This document shows, in pieces, positions 43,349 through 52,531 of a stretch of DNA of 64,000 bases. The stretch comes from Proales similis (Eukaryota > Rotifera > Eurotatoria > Ploima > Proalidae). Numbering within the stretch: the first letter of the stretch is position 1; every line of letters starts with the position of its first letter. Both the position numbers and the translations under genes were made by a program. The stretch is from contig JAGVRJ010000011.1 of NCBI GenBank assembly GCA_019059635.1, forward strand, positions 186,001 to 250,000, in the 5' to 3' direction. Under the pieces are notes generated by a model, which ran no database searches, was not told the origin of the DNA, and was given only the letters and a program-made list of their open reading frames with translations.

Positions 43349-43812
43349 TTACCAGTTGCCAACGGCGCCCTGTGAGATTGGCGTTCAAGGCGAGATTAGA
43401 CAAACGAATTGAGGAGGGGAGATGGAGGGGGCGGCTACTTACGCTCTGCTTCTTCTCTCCACCGAGCTCGAAGTGCTTGCATCGCTTGAGGGCGATCTGC
43501 TTTCGGGCCTTGCAGATGGTGCACTCCATACGAAGCACAATCTTCTTGGTGGTCTTGGCCTTCTTCTTGAAGATGGGCTTGGTCTGACCACCGAAACCGC
43601 TCTGCTTGCGGTCATAACGACGTTTACCCTGGGCGAACAGCGAGTCCTTGCCCTTCTTGTACTGGGTCACTTTGTGGAGTGTGTGCTTCTTGCAGTTTCT
43701 GTCCTTGCAGAAAGTGCGTCGCTGCTTAGGGATGTTTACCTAGCGGACAAGAGAGACGGACCCGATTAACTCGGATACGCGATGACCCTCGAACGAAATT
43801 TTAACATACCAT
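43349..43812 (-). CDS. RPL36A: ribosomal protein eL42 (RPL36A/RPL44)
   Basis: Zinc-binding protein of the 60S E-site. Exons 43810-43812, 43443-43739 and 43349-43369 give 106 aa, the normal length. The first coding exon is only the ATG; the intron (70 nt, GTATGT...CGCTAG) starts immediately after it. Then [60 protein letters not shown] and GGEKKQSGAVGNW follow. The four zinc-ligand Cys (CKDRNC and CTIC with the later CKHF) are present. The gap to the divergent SNRNP35 gene is 300 bases. Confidence 0.95.
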
Positions 43813-44112
43813 CTTTTCGCTTGTCGATTCTATACGAATGTGATGAACCCGGGAAACGATACGAACGAGTAGAAGTGAGCGATCCGGAGGCCAACTCGCT
43901 TATGCGCCAGTGCTGCGGCGTCAAACGTGTCTTAGACCGATTGTTCATTCTAATTCTAAGTCTGAACTTGAACTCCACCCGCCCGAACGGTCTGCAGACG
44001 ACCGCGCCGACCTATCAAGCGAGTACACTGAGTCACGTAGCAGATTTAACTGGCCGCAAATGTCAATGAGAAGCGCGCGTGTGTGTGTGGTGCACTTAGG
44101 CGTCGGCGATCA
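43813..44112. promoter_or_regulatory. putative bidirectional promoter (eL42 / SNRNP35)
   Basis: A 300-base region between divergent starts, which must contain the core promoter of the ribosomal protein gene. A pyrimidine-rich initiator is plausible on the eL42 side, but I cannot place it. The feature is inferred from geometry. Confidence 0.35.
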
Positions 44113-44712
44113 ATGCCAATGAGCGAACAGACCCAGATCGAGTTTAGCTCTGTTGAGGAGCGCATTGAGCATGTTCGCAGGCGGCAATACAAACACGTTG
44201 TTGACTACGGCTTTTACGATCCGATCATGGTCGGTTGCATTGACGGCATCGGAACGCAAGCGCACGACCGCGCCCTGATCAGAGCAGTGCGAGCTACTCA
44301 CCGGAGCCGGCCGTGGCCAAGCGAGGCCAAAAAAACTTTGATTGTCGCTCGCTTGGACTTGAGAACCGACGAGAGAAGGCTGGAGGAGGTGTTCACTCAG
44401 TTCGGCAAGCTAAAGTCGGTGAAACTGGTTCGCCATGTGGTAACTGGCCTATCGCGAGGCTACGCGTTCGTCGAGTTCAAGCACCGAGAGGACGCCAAGA
44501 GAGCGCATTCTCGCATGTCGCGCTACATGATCGACGGCTCGGAGGTTTTGGTTGACTTTGAGTGCGCTCGTCGTGTGAGAGGCTGGAGGCCGCGTCGACT
44601 GGGCGGGGGCCTCGGCGGGCACAAGGTGTCTGGTCAGCTTCGATTCGGAGCTCGCACGCACCCGTTCGCGCCAGTGCGTCGTTTGCATTCGAGCAAATCG
44701 AACAGACAATGA
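44113..44712 (+). CDS. SNRNP35: U11/U12 snRNP 35 kDa protein
   Basis: Minor-spliceosome homologue of U1-70K. Single exon, 199 aa. Blocks: YDPIMVGCIDGIGTQAHDRA and LIRAV before the RRM, TLIVARLDLRTDERRLEEVF (RNP2), GLSRGYAFVEFKHREDAKRA (RNP1), DGSEVLVDFECARRVRGWRP, and RRLGGGLGGHKVSGQLRFG after it, which is diagnostic. The C-terminal Arg/Ser-rich tail of vertebrate 35K is almost missing. The stop TGA (44710-44712) overlaps the next gene's ATG (44709-44711). Its presence suggests that U12-type introns exist in this genome. Confidence 0.9.
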   Translation: MPMSEQTQIEFSSVEERIEHVRRRQYKHVVDYGFYDPIMVGCIDGIGTQAHDRALIRAVRATHRSRPWPSEAKKTLIVARLDLRTDERRLEEVFTQFGKLKSVKLVRHVVTGLSRGYAFVEFKHREDAKRAHSRMSRYMIDGSEVLVDFECARRVRGWRPRRLGGGLGGHKVSGQLRFGARTHPFAPVRRLHSSKSNRQ

Positions 44713-45740
44713 CAACCCGTGTGCAAGCAGATTTAGATTTCACCGTTTGGCTCCTGATGGCCAACACCGATCTTCACCTTCACAATCTCAAGTCGTTGCC
44801 AGAGCCGGCTTGCACTTTTTTCAAATACGAACTCGCCGAACTGGCGCCCTTGGTGGACTTGATGCCGCCCGCTCGCGACGCCATCGACCGTCTTCAAGCA
44901 TTGCTCACAGGCAGTAACTTGAAGCAGCTCGAAAACGAACTCTACGTCATCGACCGGCTGGTGTACAAAAACTGGAACGCACTTCGCAAAGAAAGAGGCG
45001 TCCAGCTGCTGAAGAAGCTGGCGCGCAAATTGAAACTTCTGCTCCGACTTGACTTGGCCCGTCTAGTGCGCCGACTCGACATTGGCCAAAAGTACTCGCT
45101 GGCCTCCAAGGAAATGTACGAGCACACGCTTGTTAGACTCCGCTCGGCTCATGAGCTCGTCGAACAGATCCTGCGGCTCATCAGACTCGAAGCGAGCGCA
45201 CCTCTGCTGGCTTCAATCGGCCAGGCCGTCTATCTCTCCAGCAACATGCTTTTCCTGGCCGTGTTTGCTCGCACGCACGCCCTCCTCCAAGTTCATTTGA
45301 GCCACATAACAACTGTCTACAATTGCGTTCGTCCGATGCTCTCGCTGCTCAAGTCAACCCGACTCGAGTGGATCGATCAAGGATTCGATGACGGCCAACT
45401 ACCTGACAGTCTTGGCCAGTCGGTGTCTTTCAAGAAGCCAGCTTTGCCGCCAACGCCAAACAAAGAGCAAGACCTTGGCGAGGCGTTGACTCGTCCACAG
45501 CCACTAGGCCTCAAGCAGCTAGTCAAGAAAATAGAGCGTCTCAGCTCGCTCGCATCCAACAAGAAGGAGTTCAAGAAAAGGCTCGAATCTCTGGCTCGCA
45601 AGAACGAGCTCGCCTCGTTCAAAGTCAACGCATTCAAACGCCGCCTCAAACATGTGTTCAACAGCGCCTCTTGTGAACGTTTTAACGTTCGCAGTCCGCA
45701 CAAAATGGTCAAAATTTGTGTAAAATTGTTGTCGAAATAA
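44709..45740 (+). CDS. NEPRO-like nucleolar protein (DUF4477 type)
   Basis: Single exon, 343 aa, start ATG 44709. It is all-helical and basic at the C-terminus. The middle (VIDRLVYKNWNALRKERGVQ, DIGQKYSLASKEMYEHTLVR, LLASIGQAVYLSSNMLFLAV, LSHITTVYNCVRPMLSLL) resembles the NEPRO/nucleolus-and-neural-progenitor family: a Lys-rich helix, a conserved Tyr and P/S-rich segment, then Leu-rich helices. A Lys/Arg-rich C-terminus would serve nucleolar localisation. The start overlaps the SNRNP35 stop in an ATGA arrangement. The stop TAA lies inside an AATAAA (45736-45741). If the overlap is used literally, translation needs trans-splicing, an internal start, or a separate transcript. Alternative start: Met at 44757. 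Confidence 0.55.
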   Translation: MTTRVQADLDFTVWLLMANTDLHLHNLKSLPEPACTFFKYELAELAPLVDLMPPARDAIDRLQALLTGSNLKQLENELYVIDRLVYKNWNALRKERGVQLLKKLARKLKLLLRLDLARLVRRLDIGQKYSLASKEMYEHTLVRLRSAHELVEQILRLIRLEASAPLLASIGQAVYLSSNMLFLAVFARTHALLQVHLSHITTVYNCVRPMLSLLKSTRLEWIDQGFDDGQLPDSLGQSVSFKKPALPPTPNKEQDLGEALTRPQPLGLKQLVKKIERLSSLASNKKEFKKRLESLARKNELASFKVNAFKRRLKHVFNSASCERFNVRSPHKMVKICVKLLSK

Positions 45741-45871
45741 AAACAACCAAAGCAACTCGAGCTCGTGTGTGAACTTATTCAATTCCGCTGATGCAGTTTC
45801 TCACGGTCCGCTATAGCGGTCGGACTCTTGAAACCTCCAACAGTCGGCTTAATTGCCTGTGAGCTGTAGAA

Positions 45872-47240
45872 ATGATAAAACTTTACGTGTGGCCGTCCGA
45901 GTGGTCTCTGCCCAGCCTCGACGTCGACTGTCTCATTGCGATGGTAGATTGCCTTAAATCTCTGCTTCATGGCCTCTTGTGTTCCATGAGCTCTGTTTTT
46001 TTTCTGACGAGCGCAGTGCTACTTGAAGTTTGCCGACATTGAGCACCAAATAGTGACCGAGAGCAGCGGCCTGAGGTTATTCAAAGGTAGACACTTGTGC
46101 CCTGGTCGAACCCTCTTTCTCCTTACGCAGACTACGCACAGACCAGTATCCACGAGCCGAGAAAGACGGACGCGTCTACGTTGGCCTGGACAGCATCATC
46201 CAACTCGTCAAGTCCGAGGTAGCCATTTACGTTTTCCAGTGATGATCGACTTGGTTCTTAAAGATGTCTTCGAAAGCGAGATTTGGACAGCGAGCTCAGC
46301 AATCAGTCCTACGCGGACATGTTCGCCTACCTGAGCCTGTTCAAGGCCAAATTCGTGCCCAGCTTTGTGAGTTTTCTGTGTGTGTGTTTAATTTGGGCAC
46401 CGCTCTTTCTATAACTTGGACACGACGAGAGCAGAACTGTCTCGCTTGGCTCGACGAGGCCAACACGTACACGGTGGTGAGAAAGGCCTACGGCGCTCAC
46501 ATGCCATTCCCGCTCAGTTTGCTCCGACTGCATCGGATGAGCGCCAAGGCCGAGAGGCAACTGTTCGGTCACTGCCACACGCCATTTCTCAATCGGGACA
46601 CTCTCAAGGCGCAGGTGAGCGCCGAGTCAAATTTAAATCGACGCATCGTCTAAAAAAAGCACACCAAGGCATTGAGCGACGCCAAAGAGTGTCTGAACGT
46701 CATTTCAAGCCGATTGTCATCTAAGCTGTTCATGTTCGAAAACAGGTTTGCTCTATCGCCGTATGGCCTTGACAAGGTGCCTATCTAATGAGTTGAACGA
46801 CGCAAAGAGCATCGCTGCTGGACGCCTATCTCTTTGGCTACTTGTCAGTGTTGACCAGCGCGCCCTTTCAAAACTCGGAGCTCAAATCGTTCGCGTTGGC
46901 CACCTCCAACTTGTGCGCAGTCGTAAATCGAATCAAAGTGGACCATTTCAACTCGCCTGGTAACCTTGACGATTTTCACAATCAGCCTCTGGGCTTGAAC
47001 CGAATTTCAAAAGCGAGACACACGCCGATCAGACGCGAGTCGCTGTTCAATCGCCTCTTCTACTCTAAGCTGTCTCCTTCAACTCCGCTCAGTGCCGATC
47101 AAGAGCAGAAGCGCAAGAGAAACGAGAAGGTGGCCGTGATCGCACTGGGCCTGACTACCATGCTCATCTATGCGTTCGCAGTTGGGCTCATTCGAGTCGA
47201 CATAAGCCCATCGGAAGCGCAGCCAATTCAACTCGACTAG
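45872..47240 (+). CDS. MTX1: metaxin (MTX1/MTX3 type)
   Basis: Outer-membrane component of the mitochondrial SAM complex for beta-barrel insertion. Seven exons: 45872-45943, 46017-46086, 46142-46218, 46277-46366, 46435-46614, 46660-46745 and 46808-47240, giving 335 aa. Thioredoxin-like GST_N domain from KLYVWPSEWSLPSLDVDCL; YVGLDSIIQLVKSE; SYADMFAYLSLFKAKFVPSF. GST_C domain with CLAWLDEANTYTVVRKAYGA, MPFPLSLLRLHRM, NRASLLDAYLFGYLSVL and SFALATSNLCAVVNRI. The C-terminal tail anchor (VAVIALGLTTMLIYAFAVGL) marks MTX1/3 and not MTX2. Confidence 0.9.
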
Positions 47241-47526
47241 TTGTCCCCGTCGCTGCCCTGAGCACGCTCCTCTCGTCTTTATTTATTTGATTATAGAATT
47301 TTTGAAAATAAAGAGTCAAGCGCCAAAAAAAAAGAACAAGTTTTCTCCGTCAGGCCGGTCGGCAAAATGGCCGGTTAAGACTGTAGCGGCGTCACCATTC
47401 GTCGAACGAACGACTTGTCGAGGCTCCCCGCTCTCTCTCACTCGGTTACAGTTGTTCGGTCTCTTTCCTCTTTGTGTGCCCATCCAACGTCCTTACCGAT
47501 CGTAAGATAATCGCAATTCAACACAA

Positions 47527-48132
47527 ATGGACATTCACGCCGAACGAGAAGCGCTTGGTGAAGATCGTAAGCTCCTCGAGTCTCTGTCCACGTTGCTCTT
47601 TTAAGCTGAGCCCGTTGTCATCGTAGACGTACAACGACTGAAAGAGAAAGCGACCCGGCGTCGCGGCAGAGGCTTCAACTCGGCCTCGTACGACAACCAG
47701 GATGAGCCGATGAACGAGCGCGATGTGACCATGGACGCGAACGAGTCCGAATGGGACGAGAAAGGACCCAAGCGGTCGATCGAAGGCTGGATTCTATTCA
47801 TCACCGGCATCCAGGAAGAGTCCACCGAAGACGACGTGGCCACTCCGTTCGGCGATTTCGGCGCCATAAAAAACATCCACTTGAACATTGACCGTCGCAC
47901 CGGTTATTTGAAAGTAAATCTTTTGAAAGTAAAGTGAATCTTAACGGCCGTTCACATTTGTGCCAAAAAGGGTTATGCTCTAGTCGAGTATGAATCGTTC
48001 AACGAAGCCAAGCAGGCGCTGAACGCCATGGACGGCAAAGAGATAAACGGACAGCAAATATCCGTCAGCTGGGCGTTCGTCAAGGGCCCTCTCAAAGAGA
48101 GACAAAGAAGCCGCAGTCGCGAGAGGCGATGA
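47527..48132 (+). CDS. RBM8A: RNA-binding protein Y14 (exon junction complex)
   Basis: Heterodimerises with Mago in the exon junction complex. Exons 47527-47566, 47627-47913 and 47971-48132 (introns 60 and 57 nt) give 162 aa. The sequence starts MDIHAEREALGED, then HVQRLKEKATRRRGRGF. The RRM follows with [40 protein letters not shown] and VEYESFNEAKQALNAMDGKE, including ISVSWAFVKGP. The Arg/Ser tail (RQRSRSRERR-type) is present. The second intron cuts the RRM at the usual place between RNP2 and RNP1. Confidence 0.95.
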
Positions 48133-49347
48133 CCACTCGGCTCTTTCACAGTCCAGACTGCCAAACGGACAGTCGAATCGGCATTTGCGTCGATCAGAAT
48201 GTTCGACTGGCCATGTGACTCTCTATCTTTGTTGATTTTTACTTTGCTGCTCTTTGCAGCGGGCTCTGACCTCGAGTCCACAAATAAACATGTCACGTGT
48301 TTGTCTCTGCCCTGTTCTTTTGGTGTCTTTTTAATTGGCGTCAAATGACATTTGACTGGCATTCGACCATTTCACATGCCGCCAGCCACATTTCCCAGTG
48401 GCTAGAGGGCACAGATCAGATTTCAGTCGTGGGTTAGGTTTTCGCTTTGGCGCCACTCACGTCTAATTTATTCCTCTGCCACTTCTTTCACCTTATTTGT
48501 CCTATTTTGGAAAGAGCTCGCTTTCAGCGGGTAATTGAGTCGAGTCGGGCGCAGAAAGAGAATTTCCTCCGAGAGAGGGAGCGAGAGAACGAGAGTGAAT
48601 AAGATGCAGAGAGAGAGAGAAAGTGAGAAATTGCAGAGGCCAAGGCCTTGATTCGCCCGGTTCCAGGCAGAGTGCGACCTCTTATCAACACAAGTCGACC
48701 CTGGATGTGGTGCTGCTACTGCTGCTGCCGCCAGCAGGCAGATAGGCCAGATCAATAAAGCGCGAGTGTTTAATAATAATTTATTCCGGCGCGCGATGAT
48801 TATTTTTCATAATCGCCGGGATTATGGCGCTTTATAAACGCTTCATAAAATCTAGATTGGCAAGCTCATCTAATTCGACGGCGCTCAGTGAAAGCAGTGA
48901 GCGTTTAATTATACGAATATATAACAAAACACTCGAGCGAGGACACCAACACACGCGCAGGCTGACACACGAACCGGCGATAAAAAAGCAAGCAAGAGTA
49001 GAAGCAGACAAGCGCGCACAGAGTGGTTAAAAGAGCCGAAGGGATAGGCAAAGAAGAAGAAGAAGCGTGCTGCGCACAGAAACGAGATTGAGTTGCTAGC
49101 GAGAAAGGGAGTGGCCAACAGAGCCGACAAATCGTTCGGGCAGTCAGCAAGTTCATCTAACAGTTCACTTTACGAATCGCTAATCGTGGAGACCAATCTG
49201 ATCGAGGCGCCCAAGCAGGCGGCCAGCCGCTTCACAGACAAGCGCGACAATCTGATCGACCTGAACAGGCGCATCAAGGGCAAGCGTCTGGTCAACTACG
49301 GCACTCGTCCGTTCCGACGCGCCGAGCAAGCGAGCAAAGAAGAGGCC
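48133..49347. other. intergenic and possible 5' exons of ABCB9
   Basis: About 1.2 kb. A GA run lies at 48602-48625. A 68-codon frame (48824, MALYKRFIKSRLASS...) could be a first exon of ABCB9: donor GTGAGC at 48897 and acceptor at 49147 would join it in frame to the open N-terminal extension at 49148. This is unproven. The AT-rich stretch 48768-48800 includes an imperfect GGCGCGCGATGATTAT palindrome-like block. Confidence 0.35.
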
Positions 49348-51702
49348 ATGTGCTGCGGCTGGCGGTTCGTGTGCGTGCTGCTCGTGCTGGCGTACGTGTT
49401 CACGGACGCGGCTGTGAACGTGACGTTCATCACCGACTGGCTGGAGCACTGGCCCTCGTTCGACAAGTTCGACTTTGCCAACACGTTCACCGACGTCTGG
49501 CTCATATCGGCCGTCAGACAGGTCTACCTGTTCACTGTCTGCTTGCTGCTGGCCATCAGGCCCAGAGTGGTGCAGCCGTTGGTCAAGTTTGTGCACAAGA
49601 GCTACATAACGGCGATCGCGTGTCTGCTCAGCTACTCGTACGCCATGATCAAGCTGCTGTTCCACGCCGACAAGGGCGGAGGTGAGCGGGCTGCCCGACT
49701 CATGCTCTTGTGGAACATCGCGGCCGGCTTCATGTTTTTCATTTGCTGCTACATGCTCGCGCTGCTCAAGCACCAGCCGAGCAACTACCAGAAAACGAAC
49801 GTCGACGGCGGCGAGCTGGACGAGAACTCGCCAGACGAGGAGGAGGACGTGTTCATCGGCACTCTGAAAGAGACGCAGAAGAAGCGCTCCTCGCTGCTGC
49901 GCCTGTTCAAGTACTCGACAGGCGACTGGCTGTACATTCTGCTCGGCAGCGCGTTCCTCCTGGTCGGCGCTGTCTGCGAGGCGTTCGTGCCCTACTACAC
50001 CGGCCTCGTGCTCGAGAGCATCATCGTCAAAAGGGACTTTGAAAACTTCAAGACCAACTCGATTCTGTTCGTGGCGGTGCATTTCGCCAGTGGCATGTTC
50101 GGCGGCCTGCGAACTTGCGCCTTCTCGGTCGCAGTGGCCCGCTTGAACGTGCGCCTGCGCAAGCTCGTGTTCGGCGCGCTCATCGACCAGGACATAAGCT
50201 TTTTCGACCGCGTCAAGACGGGCGACATGCTCTCGCGTCTCACTGCCGACACGAGCACCATGAGCGATCTGATCTCGCAGAACCTGAACGGGTTCCTGTG
50301 GAATCTGGTGAAAACCATCGGAACCATTCTGTTCATACTGAAGCTGAGCTGGCAGCTGTCGTTGACCAGCTTCATCGGAGCGCCGATCATATTCGCCGTC
50401 GGCAAGCTGTTTGGCAACTACTACCGCAAGTTGTCGAGCAAAGTGCAAGAGAGCATGGCGCAGGCGAACCACGTGGCCGAGGAGGCGTTGTCCACCATAC
50501 GCACTGTGCGCAGCTTCGCCAACGAGAAAGGCGAGTCCGACTCGTACTCGTTCAAGCTGCGCAGCGTGCTCCGCTACAAGATCAAGCAGGCGCTTGTGTT
50601 CACCTTCTACGACTGGGCGGTGAAGATCGCCGAGCTGTGCATGACAATCAGCATGCTAACCTACGGCGCCTATCTAGTCTCCACGCAGCAGATCACCTCC
50701 GGCGACTTTATATCGTTTGTCATCTACCAGCTCACGCTTGGCACTTGTCTTGAAGGCCTCACCAGTGTCTACACGGGCCTGATGAGCGCGGCCGGCGCGT
50801 CCGAGAAAATATTCGAATATCTGGACATAAAGCCCGACTTGCAGATCACGCGCGCCTACGAGCCGGACAAGTTCAGCGGCGCCATCGAATTCAAGAACGT
50901 CTGGTTCTCGTATCCGACGCGGCCCGAAATGCCCATTCTTCAGGAGATTTCGTTCGAAATCCGGCCCGGCGAAGTGGTCGCACTAGTCGGCCCTTCCGGC
51001 TCCGGCAAGTCCTCTTGCATCAGTCTCCTCGAGCGATTCTACAGGCCGGACAAGGGCGAGATACTGGTCGACGGCCTGCCCATATTCGACTACAACCACA
51101 AGTTCATTCATCGCGTCATCACCTTGGTCGGCCAAGAGCCGGTGTTGTACGCGCGCAAAATAAAGGAGAACATCGCCTACGGACTGTCTGAAAACGAGTT
51201 CGACATGAGTGCGATCGAGAATGCGGCCCGAATGGCAAACGCTCACAACTTCATCATCGAAACGCCTAGACAGTACGAGACAGAGTGCGGCGAACGCGGC
51301 ACCCAGCTCTCGGGCGGACAGAAGCAGAGAATCGCGATCGCAAGGGCGCTCATCCGAAAGCCGACCATTCTTCTGCTGGACGAGGCTACCAGCGCTCTGG
51401 ACGCCGAATCGGAGTTTCTTGTCCAGCAGGCCATTCACAAGAACCTGCGCGGCCGCACCGTGATCATCGTCGCGCACCGACTCAGCACAATTGAGAACGC
51501 CGACAAGATAATTGTGCTCGACCGCGGCCAAATAGTCGAGATCGGCAACCATCGTCAACTGCTCAAGCAGAACGGCCTCTACGCCTATCTGGTGCAGAAG
51601 CAAATGCGCGGCGAGAAGGACAACACGGAGACGGCTGTTCGCTCCAGCGCTACATCTACGCCTTCGATCGAGCTCAAGCAGTCGTCGTTCGTCAACACTT
51701 GA
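49348..51702 (+). CDS. ABCB9: ABCB9/TAPL-like half ABC transporter
   Basis: Lysosomal peptide exporter. ATG 49348 gives 784 aa in one exon. A four-helix TMD0 (about residues 1-150; VFTDAAVNVTFITDWLEHW, YAMIKLLFHADK) is family-specific. The six-helix domain follows with DQDISFFDRVKTGDMLSRLT and TMSDLISQNLNGFLWNLVK. The NBD has Walker A GPSGSGKSS, Q-loop VGQEPVLYARKIKENIAYGL, signature LSGGQKQR, Walker B ILLLDEATSALD and H-loop IVAHRLS, all intact. The upstream frame is open to 49093 with good coding character (PKQAASRFTDKRDNLIDLNR) and may be used by splicing from an upstream exon. It should act as a homodimer. Confidence 0.92.
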   Translation: MCCGWRFVCVLLVLAYVFTDAAVNVTFITDWLEHWPSFDKFDFANTFTDVWLISAVRQVYLFTVCLLLAIRPRVVQPLVKFVHKSYITAIACLLSYSYAMIKLLFHADKGGGERAARLMLLWNIAAGFMFFICCYMLALLKHQPSNYQKTNVDGGELDENSPDEEEDVFIGTLKETQKKRSSLLRLFKYSTGDWLYILLGSAFLLVGAVCEAFVPYYTGLVLESIIVKRDFENFKTNSILFVAVHFASGMFGGLRTCAFSVAVARLNVRLRKLVFGALIDQDISFFDRVKTGDMLSRLTADTSTMSDLISQNLNGFLWNLVKTIGTILFILKLSWQLSLTSFIGAPIIFAVGKLFGNYYRKLSSKVQESMAQANHVAEEALSTIRTVRSFANEKGESDSYSFKLRSVLRYKIKQALVFTFYDWAVKIAELCMTISMLTYGAYLVSTQQITSGDFISFVIYQLTLGTCLEGLTSVYTGLMSAAGASEKIFEYLDIKPDLQITRAYEPDKFSGAIEFKNVWFSYPTRPEMPILQEISFEIRPGEVVALVGPSGSGKSSCISLLERFYRPDKGEILVDGLPIFDYNHKFIHRVITLVGQEPVLYARKIKENIAYGLSENEFDMSAIENAARMANAHNFIIETPRQYETECGERGTQLSGGQKQRIAIARALIRKPTILLLDEATSALDAESEFLVQQAIHKNLRGRTVIIVAHRLSTIENADKIIVLDRGQIVEIGNHRQLLKQNGLYAYLVQKQMRGEKDNTETAVRSSATSTPSIELKQSSFVNT

Positions 51703-52531
51703 GCGCCTGCATTTGCTTGTTGGCCGACTCTTCTGCGCTAGTTGAAGAGAAGAGGCCCAACTTAAACATGACGCCCAGTAAAACACTTGGCCGAACCGAT
51801 CGTTTCTAAATTCTCGATCTTCAATTTAATCACTCAGCAATTGGTCGATTTGTTTGGTTTCTGTTTCACGCCAGGCGCGTCCGTTTCGATTCCTCTGATT
51901 TGATCGCTTTTCAATTGGCATTCTCTCTAAACTTCCCTTCTACTCCTTCTCTTTCCTCTTAATCCTTCTCTTAGATATTTACCGCGTTTCTCTACTCATT
52001 TTCCATGTCTATTTACTAGGACGCCGCCTCTACTGGGCCGTGTTCCTTGTGTTTTTATTTTTGACGCACGTTCAAGCCAGTGCCCCGTCATGAGCTTTTT
52101 TTTGTGAATAAAATTCAAAAATAGCCAGCAATGCCTCTCAATCAAAATAAGCATCAATTTAGTCGCTCGCATTGAATTCGAATTTCGAAAGCAGCTCAGG
52201 CATTGAAACCACAAATTTTGCAAGGCCTCGTCTGAAACTTAAGAAATGTCGGCGCTTTCAATTTTCACACAAATTCATGCGATGCTTTAGAATTCATCAA
52301 ATTTTTTTTAGCGCAAATGAATTAGAGCTATTCAAGCCAAGACAAGGTAAAGCTGGTGATTTAGCGCATTTTTTCATTTCTGCGAAATTTTAAAAATCAA
52401 AAGAATACGTGTGAATGTAGAGCTCGCCAGGCAAGGCCTATGAAAGAGCCCCCAAGCGAATAGGTGGCAAAAAATTAATTTACTGTTCATTTAAACGCTC
52501 ATGGAAAACAAACGAAAGGAAAAAGCGGAAA
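51703..52531. other. intergenic
   Basis: About 830 bases between ABCB9 and the 7TM gene, both on the plus strand. A poly(A) signal is seen at 52107-52113. The sequence has T- and A-rich segments. No gene is recognisable. Confidence 0.45.

Noticed and set aside
49180-50472. 430-codon minus-strand frame antisense to ABCB9
   Set aside because: It mirrors the GC-rich third positions of the ABCB9 coding strand. The translated protein is low-information (many H, R, V, D, Q) and has no motif.
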